Positions 1 through 5,564 of a DNA stretch of 5,564 bases are shown here, piece after piece (positions within the stretch are counted from its first letter, which is position 1; each line of letters starts with the position of its first letter). Made by a program: the position numbers and the translations under genes. The stretch is from Bacillota bacterium. Its GTDB lineage: Bacteria; Bacillota; Bacilli; Alicyclobacillales; Alicyclobacillaceae. Location: the NCBI GenBank assembly GCA_021816665.1, contig JAKAXI010000161.1, positions 1 through 5,564 of the forward strand. The letters run 5' to 3'. The notes beneath the pieces were generated by a model. The model had not been told where the DNA came from. It was given only the letters and a program-made list of their open reading frames with translations, and did no database searches.

Positions 1-290
1 AGTTCGGCCAGAGCGCCGACCTGACAGAGGACCTCCAAGCGCTGCTCCAAGTATTCAAGGGACTCAAGCTCAACGTAATTGCCGTCGACCAGACATCGCC
101 GGAGTTATCCAGAAACGGTCTCTCCTGTGTCAAAGTAATTGTTCCAGGCATGCTACCGATGACTTTTGGCTACCAATTCACACGTCTCGAGCACCTCGAC
201 CGAGTGCTCAACGTTCCGATGCAACTCGGGTATAAGGACCGACCGTTGACGAAGAAGGAACTCAACCCACATCCACACCCGTTTCCTTAG
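1..290 (+). CDS. YcaO-type TOMM cyclodehydratase, C-terminal 95 residues (5' truncated by window)
   Basis: This is the 3' end of a gene that starts before the window; the first complete codon is at base 3. Seen: the fragment ends in NPHPHPFP, and upstream carries VIVPGMLPMTF and GYQFTRLEHLDRV-type sequence. Known: a C-terminal PxPxP-type tail marks the azole-forming YcaO (D protein) cyclodehydratases, where it reaches the active site and is needed for activity. The VPGmlPMTFG stretch is typical of these YcaO C-termini. The enzyme uses ATP to activate backbone amides and cyclise Cys, Ser or Thr of a precursor peptide into azolines, normally with a leader-binding E1-like/Ocin-ThiF partner. That partner and the ATP-binding part of YcaO lie outside the window, so a C-D fusion cannot be excluded. 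The SagB-type dehydrogenase gene 36 bp downstream supports the call. Confidence 0.86.
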   Translation, partial: FGQSADLTEDLQALLQVFKGLKLNVIAVDQTSPELSRNGLSCVKVIVPGMLPMTFGYQFTRLEHLDRVLNVPMQLGYKDRPLTKKELNPHPHPFP

Positions 291-312
291 GCCGAAGGTA
301 ATCGAAAGTTCC

Positions 313-320
313 GGGGAGGG
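313..320 (+). promoter_or_regulatory. Ribosome binding site for the SagB-type gene
   Basis: GGGGAGGG lies 6 nt before the ATG at 327. It fixes that ATG as the start and lies in the 36-bp gap after the YcaO stop codon, consistent with translation from a shared mRNA. Confidence 0.7.
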
Positions 321-326
321 CGACCA

Positions 327-1931
327 ATGCAACTCGATGACTTTTTGCTCCACTTGCACTTTGACATCGACAAAGTCCGTCCCGTCGACGCACAAGTCGA
401 CTGGGAAGACGCGCCGCTGCCATTCAAGTTGTACCAAGGTCTGCCAACGATCGCGTTACCTCCGTCAACGTCTCTACAGACACCGATGTCAGGCGGCAGC
501 CGTCCGACCAGGATGCTCCCAACCGGCAACCCGAGTCTCAAGGAACTGGCTACGTTTTTCTGGTACACCTACGGGCTGACACACTTGAGTCACGCAGTCC
601 TGCCCGGATCGGATGAAGGTAGAGAGACGAGCATTTTGCAAGCTCTCCGTCGGTTCGTACCCTCCGGCGGGGCACTCTACCCGAGCGAACTGTACGCCTA
701 CTTACGCACAGATGCGGTACCGACCGGCTTCTACCACTACGATGTGGCGCACCACCGCCTCGTGCTCCTGCGCGCAGGCAACTACGACACCTATCTCGAA
801 AGTGCACTTGGGCACCGCTGCGATCTGTCTTCGGCCATTGGCTTGGTGTTTGTGTCGACCGTGTTTTGGAAGAACTATTATAAGTACCGCGACTTTGCGT
901 ATCGATTGCAAGGACTCGACGCCGGCGTGCTCGTTGGGCAATCGCTCTCGGTCGCAGAAGCATGCGGTTACTCCGGTTCCGTGTACTTGCAGTTTCTTGA
1001 CTGCGCGATGAATCACATCCTTGGGTTAGACGAAAAAGATGAGAGTGTGTACGCCGTCATTCCACTACACCATGTCGGACACGGACCCACCAGTCGGGAA
1101 AGAATACGTGAGGCGTCAGCGGCTGTAACCGATGAAGTCCTCACCAGCGACGTCCAGCGACTCAACCATCGACACTATGTAAAGTCGCAGAGGCTCACCC
1201 CTTACCCGTTGCTGCGCGAGGCCAACCTAGCCGCGATGTTCCATTCCACAGATGAGTTTCGCGGTGCCAGCAATCAGGAGTTGTGCGAAAGTACTGCGGT
1301 CGGTGAACAAATGCCGCTTCACGATGAAGACCATCGTCTGGCAGACTTCGATACAGCCTGTCGGCAGCGGTTTTCACCAGCCCTTGATTTCACCTTCGTT
1401 CCAGTCAGTCTCAAACAACTCACCACAGTGCTGCGCACAACGGCTCGCCTTTCTTATACCCGCGACACTGAGCCCACTTTCCAGCCTTCACACCCTCCGA
1501 TTCAACTAGCCGTCTGCGTCCACGGAATCGACGGCATTCAAGACGGCGCGTATCTCTACACCCCGGACTCAGATGCACTGCACTTGCTCCGGTTGGGAGA
1601 CGTGCGCATGGAACTGCAATACGGGTTGTCGATGCCTACGGTCAATCTCTTTCAAGTGCCGCTCTGCTTCCACCTAGTGGGGGCAGGTGACCATCACCGC
1701 GCCGACTTCGGGTACCGGGGGTACCGAATCCAGCAGATGGAGGTCGGAATCGCCTTGCAGCGACTGCTGCTCGCAGCCTCCGCAGTCGGTCTGGCGGGTC
1801 ACCCTCTGCTCGGGTACGACGAGGCGGTGTGCGACCGCATCTACCACTTCGACTCGAAACGACAGACTTGCCTGATTCAGGTTCCGATGGGCCGGTATCG
1901 CAAGCAGTCACGGTTCGAGGGGAGACTCTGA
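327..1931 (+). CDS. SagB/ThcOx-type FMN-dependent azoline dehydrogenase, two nitroreductase-like domains (534 aa)
   Basis: Known role: oxidises peptide azolines made by YcaO to thiazoles or oxazoles, using FMN, in the cytoplasm. Seen: the N-terminus has the family lead-in DWEDAPLPFKLYQGLP (residues 25-40). The first nitroreductase-like domain spans about 70-250. It has RRFVPSGGALYPSELY (108-123), a phosphate/FMN-binding type segment, then YYKYRDFAYR with K186-Y187, which matches the Lys-Tyr pair required in azoline dehydrogenases. LDAG (197-200) and NHILGLD (229-235) follow. A second domain, about 345-520, repeats the fold with RFSPALDF, then GYRGYRIQQMEVGIALQRLL (462-481) and a final GYDEAVCDRIYHFD; it has no Lys-Tyr pair and is probably structural. 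At 534 aa it fits the long, two-domain Bacillus-type version rather than the shorter single-domain McbC/SagB. The start is set by the GGGGAGGG site. No intrinsic terminator is evident after the stop. Confidence 0.94.
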   Translation: MQLDDFLLHLHFDIDKVRPVDAQVDWEDAPLPFKLYQGLPTIALPPSTSLQTPMSGGSRPTRMLPTGNPSLKELATFFWYTYGLTHLSHAVLPGSDEGRETSILQALRRFVPSGGALYPSELYAYLRTDAVPTGFYHYDVAHHRLVLLRAGNYDTYLESALGHRCDLSSAIGLVFVSTVFWKNYYKYRDFAYRLQGLDAGVLVGQSLSVAEACGYSGSVYLQFLDCAMNHILGLDEKDESVYAVIPLHHVGHGPTSRERIREASAAVTDEVLTSDVQRLNHRHYVKSQRLTPYPLLREANLAAMFHSTDEFRGASNQELCESTAVGEQMPLHDEDHRLADFDTACRQRFSPALDFTFVPVSLKQLTTVLRTTARLSYTRDTEPTFQPSHPPIQLAVCVHGIDGIQDGAYLYTPDSDALHLLRLGDVRMELQYGLSMPTVNLFQVPLCFHLVGAGDHHRADFGYRGYRIQQMEVGIALQRLLLAASAVGLAGHPLLGYDEAVCDRIYHFDSKRQTCLIQVPMGRYRKQSRFEGRL

Positions 1932-2061
1932 CTCCGCGGCTGTCCCACTCTCGCCGCTGGCGACGTGGTCGAGACACGCTAAGCGCAGTCTGAGCTGGAC
2001 AAGCCTCACGTAGCGGAACATTGCCCTCTCACCACTGCACTTCGTTCCGCCACCACGCGCC

Positions 2062-2079
2062 AAGTAAATATAATTACTT
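2062..2079. promoter_or_regulatory. Candidate operator, dyad 1 (GTAA-N6-TTAC)
   Basis: Perfect inverted repeat AAGTAA-N6-TTACTT at the left edge of an AT-rich island. Its core GTAA-N6-TTAC recurs at 2108-2121, 44 bp away centre to centre. The dyad surrounds a perfect TATAAT at 2069-2074, so a bound protein would block that promoter element. Inference: operator for the HTH protein encoded just downstream. The stretch 2068-2082 also matches 11 of 14 defined positions of the PerR/Fur-type consensus TTATAATnATTATAA, so a PerR-like regulator is an alternative. Confidence 0.55.
2069..2074 (+). promoter_or_regulatory. Possible -10 element for the HTH-F1beta gene
   Basis: A consensus TATAAT sits about 73 bp before the start codon, inside dyad 1. 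The best -35 candidate is TTCCGC at 2045-2050 with an 18-bp spacer, only 3 of 6 matches, so the promoter would be weak or activator-dependent. A second -10-like hexamer, TATGAT at 2091-2096, has no recognisable -35. Confidence 0.35.
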
Positions 2080-2107
2080 TAAGAAAAAAATATGATTTCA
2101 TTTTAAC

Positions 2108-2121
2108 GTAATCTAAATTAC
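2108..2121. promoter_or_regulatory. Candidate operator, dyad 2 (GTAA-N6-TTAC)
   Basis: Perfect inverted repeat GTAAT-CTAA-ATTAC, the second copy of GTAA-N6-TTAC, ending 10 bp before the Shine-Dalgarno. Seven consecutive A residues (2084-2090) lie between the two dyads. The 44-bp centre spacing is close to four helical turns, which would put two bound dimers on roughly the same face of the DNA. Confidence 0.55.
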
Positions 2122-2130
2122 TTTGTACTC

Positions 2131-2139
2131 AAAGGAGGG
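2131..2139 (+). promoter_or_regulatory. Ribosome binding site that decides the GTG start, in a possible hairpin
   Basis: AAAGGAGGG is a very strong Shine-Dalgarno 7 nt before GTG 2147. It rules out the longer reading from TTG 2123, which would translate through the site. The flanks GTACTC (2125-2130) and GGGTAC (2137-2142) can pair over six positions (one G-U) with AAAGGA in the loop, so part of the site could be held in a small stem. Confidence 0.75.
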
Positions 2140-2146
2140 TACAGTT

Positions 2147-3226
2147 GTGGATGAGGACATTCGTTTGAACGTACCGCTGTTGCGCCGGAAAGTGCCCAAC
2201 CTGACCAATGCGGCGAAAGCAGTTGGCCTTCGCCCTGCGACAGTCTCCAATCTGTGCACTGGCAAAATTCCACTGGCTCGTGCTGAGATCCGCACGCTGG
2301 TGACATTAGCCACTTTAGCAGGGTGCTCACTCGACGAGTTGGTGATCAGAGGCGGGAAAACTGGGATGATGGAATCCGGGATCAAAGTCTTAGACTTGTT
2401 TGCACCCTTGGTACGCGGTGGCACAATTGGGCTGGTGGCACGGACAAACGTGGGGCAATTGGTGCTAGTCCAAGAGTTGTTTCATCGGTTTCAACAACGG
2501 GATTACGCCACAGTGTTCTGGTCGCCGTTCGCGCTCCATGAACTCACCGACTCGGACAATGTCCATCACGCCATCAAGGACCTGATGGACAGCGCCCAAC
2601 TCACGGGAACTACTTTGGACGAAATCTACTCTCTGATTGACCAGCGCCAGAGCGAGCATGACATCCTGCTTGCAGCGGACCGGCGCACGGTCCTGTCCGG
2701 CGGACTGTGGACACTGAACGAGAAGCTCAACGAATTCGGTGCGCGTCCGGTCACGACCATTTTGGTGGACGTGAGTGGCGAAGCCGCGGACGAGGACATA
2801 CCGTACGGCCCACTTGACACGTTACTTCGCTTCGACGTGAATCTTGTGACACGCTCACTCTATCCCGCAGTCGACCCCGTCACTTCCACCTCTGCCCTGC
2901 TAGAAGGCGCTCAGGCGGAGATGACTCACCTCACGATTCAACAGCGTGCCAAAAAACTGCTGCGCAGATACAAAGAATTGCGCTCACTCGTTGCGGCGTG
3001 GGGAGTCGATCGACTGTCAGACATGGACCGGGTCACGTACCATCGTGGTGAACGGTTAGAGGCGTTCTTGTCTCAACCGTTTTATGTAGCGGAGCCATTT
3101 ACACACCGTGAGGGAGTCTCCGTCCCGCTCGATGACGCGCTGAACGGAACGCGGCGGATTCTGGACGGTGTGGTAGACGACCACCCCGTGGAGGAATTTC
3201 TCTACACTGGCAAGCTCGAGTTCTAG
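2147..3226 (+). CDS. XRE-like HTH fused to a degenerate F1-ATPase beta-subunit domain; putative regulator (359 aa)
   Basis: Residues about 5-66 read as a Cro/XRE-like helix-turn-helix: AAKAVGLRPATVSNLCTGKI (22-41), then a hydrophobic helix and the common ending CSLDELV. From residue 75 the protein follows the F1-ATPase beta subunit. ESGIKVLDLFAPLVRGGTIG (76-95) matches the start of the nucleotide-binding domain. LYPAVDPVTSTSALL (238-252) matches GIYPAVDPLxSTSR. RYKELRSLVAAWGVDRLSD (274-292) matches the RYKELQDIIAILGMDELSD segment of the DELSEED region. FLSQPFYVAEPFT (307-319) and ILDGVVDDHPVEEF (338-351) match the C-terminal helical domain. The P-loop GGAGVGKT is replaced by ARTNVGQL (98-105), losing the essential Lys and Thr. 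The GER catalytic glutamate segment is unrecognisable, and a block after Walker B is missing. The beta-barrel N-terminal domain is replaced by the HTH. At 359 aa it is shorter than a true beta subunit (about 460-480). Inference: a non-catalytic, DNA-binding sensor, probably autoregulating through the two upstream dyads. I know no described family with this architecture. Confidence 0.92.
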   Translation: MDEDIRLNVPLLRRKVPNLTNAAKAVGLRPATVSNLCTGKIPLARAEIRTLVTLATLAGCSLDELVIRGGKTGMMESGIKVLDLFAPLVRGGTIGLVARTNVGQLVLVQELFHRFQQRDYATVFWSPFALHELTDSDNVHHAIKDLMDSAQLTGTTLDEIYSLIDQRQSEHDILLAADRRTVLSGGLWTLNEKLNEFGARPVTTILVDVSGEAADEDIPYGPLDTLLRFDVNLVTRSLYPAVDPVTSTSALLEGAQAEMTHLTIQQRAKKLLRRYKELRSLVAAWGVDRLSDMDRVTYHRGERLEAFLSQPFYVAEPFTHREGVSVPLDDALNGTRRILDGVVDDHPVEEFLYTGKLEF

Positions 3227-3243
3227 CAGCCGAAGCGGACTGC
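3226..3243. terminator. Possible hairpin between convergent genes
   Basis: GCAGCCG and CGG-A-CTGC can form a 7-bp stem with one bulged base and an AAG loop, beginning at the last base of the HTH-F1beta stop codon. It lies between convergent genes 29 bp apart and could serve both strands. It has no T-tract on either side, so it is not a canonical intrinsic terminator. Confidence 0.25.
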
Positions 3244-3255
3244 GACCTAGACGGA

Positions 3256-4434
3256 TTACAGGCTCGTTGCATCAGTCTCTCGTTGCATGGCGTATGCCGG
3301 TTGTCCTGGCACTTGCGAGATCCGGCGAAGGAGTACGATCAGGTAGACGCCGGCCGCAACGAACACAGCCGCGGACAGCACCGCCAGCCAACCGAGTGCC
3401 CGGGCACCGACCAGGGCGCCGCCAGCGAATGACCCTACGGACGTCCCCACGTTCGTGCCAAAGACGCGAACACCGAACATCTGCGAGAAGTCGGTCACCG
3501 GCGTCAGTTCCAGGAATGCCGCGTCGACAATCGGGCCTGGAATCGAGGTGGTCGCTGTGCGCGCCAGATACAGCGCACTGTACGCGCCCGGGTTGCGGAA
3601 GAAGGTGAGTCCAAGTGTCAGCCCAATTGTGGCAACGTAACTAAGCCCCAGAGTGGAGTTACGGCGGAACTTGCGCAAGAGCGCGGAGACAAACAACGAT
3701 CCGAGGGAGACCATGAAGGTCCCGCCCGCTGCAACGATCGCTGTCCCGTGCGTCGACATACCGAGTTGCCTGTGGATAATGATCGTCGCAAACTGATTGA
3801 CGAGCGCCATTCCAATCCCAAACATGCAGGCGTACCCCGACATGGCAAGGATGCGCCGCGATGGTCGCCGGAAAGCGGTGTGGGTCTTGGTGTCTCGCCC
3901 CTTTGTAAAGAGGCGAATCGGCATGGCTGCAAGTGTGACGAGAGCACCGACTACGACTGCAGTCCCGTACCCGGACGCGGCACTGACCCAGCCCGACGCC
4001 ACACTGCCAGCGCCAATGACGAAACTGTACAAGGCGACGAATTTGCTCAGCACGCTCGCCATCTCTCGGTCCGAGCTGAGCGTCTTCAAGACCACGTTCT
4101 CCGTGCTCATCAAAAGCGCTGCGCTGAGTCCCGTCACGATGGACCCGACGGACCACAGAAGCACTGTGTGGGTGAGCGCCGTGATGAGGTAACCAAGAGC
4201 CAAGCCAAAGCTTGTCGCCTTCCACACCTTGGACGCCCCGATGTAATCCGCAACGGGTCCAAACAGCAGCGCACCGACGCCGCCGCAAAGTGCATTCAGT
4301 GCGAACTGAAAGCCAACCATGGCGTCGCTGGCGCCGTGCGCCACATAGTAGAATGGCTGGGCATATTGGAACAGGCCAATCCCGATGTCGAGAATCACCT
4401 CACTGACGAGATATAAAGCTAAGTCGCGTTTCAT
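3256..4434 (-). CDS. MFS transporter, 12 predicted membrane helices (392 aa)
   Basis: Integral membrane permease of the major facilitator superfamily. Seen: two halves of about six hydrophobic segments each (roughly 10-30, 42-64, 73-91, 95-117, 130-150, 157-177, then 195-220, 231-253, 262-279, 285-305, 325-345, 348-369). They are separated by a basic cytoplasmic loop at 178-194 (FTKGRDTKTHTAFRRPSRR). Between helices 2 and 3, FGPVADYIGASKVWK (58-72) is an MFS motif A-like GxxxDxxGxxK. The start at 4434 is chosen because AGGAGG lies 5 nt upstream and the membrane region follows at once; a longer in-frame reading to 4680 adds 82 residues that look like translated intergenic DNA. Substrate unknown. 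The gene faces the HTH-F1beta gene tail to tail and is divergent from katG. Export of the TOMM product is possible but unproven, since such clusters more often use ABC exporters. Confidence 0.93.
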   Translation of the reverse strand: MKRDLALYLVSEVILDIGIGLFQYAQPFYYVAHGASDAMVGFQFALNALCGGVGALLFGPVADYIGASKVWKATSFGLALGYLITALTHTVLLWSVGSIVTGLSAALLMSTENVVLKTLSSDREMASVLSKFVALYSFVIGAGSVASGWVSAASGYGTAVVVGALVTLAAMPIRLFTKGRDTKTHTAFRRPSRRILAMSGYACMFGIGMALVNQFATIIIHRQLGMSTHGTAIVAAGGTFMVSLGSLFVSALLRKFRRNSTLGLSYVATIGLTLGLTFFRNPGAYSALYLARTATTSIPGPIVDAAFLELTPVTDFSQMFGVRVFGTNVGTSVGSFAGGALVGARALGWLAVLSAAVFVAAGVYLIVLLRRISQVPGQPAYAMQRETDATSL

Positions 4435-4439
4435 AGCTG

Positions 4440-4445
4440 CCTCCT
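4440..4445 (-). promoter_or_regulatory. Ribosome binding site deciding the MFS start
   Basis: On the minus strand AGGAGG is followed after 5 nt by ATG at 4434-4432. This selects the 392-residue reading over the longer open frame. Confidence 0.8.
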
Positions 4446-4652
4446 GAAGCGAAATCCTCGGTTCTCGCGATAAATCAACTATAACCGATCGCAACCATTC
4501 TGATGAGTGCGAAATTATGGTGGGTTCGTGCTGTATTCTGCGGCCTCGTTCTATCGCATAACTGCAACTGCCATCAATATAATGAGACGCGAGGAGTGAC
4601 AGACGAGCGGCCCGAGAGAGTCGGACTGCTGTGCACACGCTGCTTGTGGCCC

Positions 4653-4681
4653 TTGACGACAGAACCCGTAAGCTGTACACT
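4653..4681 (+). promoter_or_regulatory. Predicted sigma-A promoter of katG
   Basis: TTGACG (4653-4658, 5 of 6 matches to TTGACA), a 17-bp spacer, then TACACT (4676-4681, 4 of 6 matches to TATAAT). Transcription would start near 4688, about 45 nt before the katG ATG and within the AT-rich palindrome. Confidence 0.6.
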
Positions 4682-4684
4682 TAA

Positions 4685-5564
<880 letters not shown>

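Noticed and set aside
1707..1728. GGTACC-containing inverted repeat inside the dehydrogenase gene
   Set aside because: Explained by the coding repeat GYRGYR; internal to a conserved domain.
1936..1965. GCGGC/GCCGC inverted repeat as terminator of the YcaO-SagB operon
   Set aside because: Five-bp stem with a 12-nt loop and no T-tract; too weak.
1908..2021. 37-codon minus-strand ORF after the dehydrogenase gene, considered as a precursor peptide
   Set aside because: One Cys only, no leader/core layout, the purine-rich stretch is too close to the ATG, and it overlaps the 3' end of the dehydrogenase gene.
2123..2146. TTG start giving eight extra residues on the HTH-F1beta protein
   Set aside because: It would translate through AAAGGAGGG, the evident ribosome binding site for GTG 2147, and has no site of its own.
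3748..4416. 222-codon plus-strand ORF antisense to the MFS gene
   Set aside because: Reads as a shadow of the transporter gene: rich in His, Arg and Asp with no recognisable domain.
4435..4680. 82-residue N-terminal extension of the MFS protein
   Set aside because: The extension is basic and not membrane-like, lies over the intergenic region, and AGGAGG supports the start at 4434.

Overview
The window looks like chromosomal DNA of a moderately GC-rich member of the Bacillota. Strong AGGAGG-type ribosome binding sites precede the genes, the codon use is mixed to GC-rich, and a Bacillus-type TOMM (thiazole/oxazole-modified microcin) locus sits next to a catalase-peroxidase gene. An Alicyclobacillus-like organism is a guess from overall style, not something the sequence proves.

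Layout: (1) 1-290, the 3' end of a YcaO-type azoline-forming cyclodehydratase gene, ending in the diagnostic proline-rich tail. (2) 327-1931, a two-domain SagB-type FMN-dependent azoline dehydrogenase gene, 36 bp downstream and probably in the same operon. (3) 1932-2146, an intergenic region with a sharply AT-rich island carrying two copies of the dyad GTAA-N6-TTAC. (4) 2147-3226, an unusual gene whose product joins an N-terminal XRE-like helix-turn-helix to a degenerate copy of the F1-ATPase beta subunit (nucleotide-binding plus C-terminal helical domain, Walker A destroyed). (5) 3256-4434 on the minus strand, a 12-helix MFS transporter gene, convergent with the regulator. (6) 4435-4732, a divergent intergenic region with a sigma-A-like promoter and an AT-rich palindrome. 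(7) 4733 to the window end, the first 277 codons of katG.

The YcaO and SagB proteins would act in sequence on a ribosomal precursor peptide: cyclodehydration of Cys/Ser/Thr to azolines, then oxidation to azoles. No precursor gene is visible here. The HTH-F1beta protein is the outstanding item. It appears to be a DNA-binding regulator built from an ATP synthase subunit that has lost catalysis, and it probably acts on the twin dyads before its own gene. Whether it senses nucleotide, the state of ATP synthase or the TOMM product is inference. The MFS transporter could export the product but has its own orientation and may be unrelated. KatG is an ordinary oxidative-stress enzyme and probably lies outside the TOMM locus.
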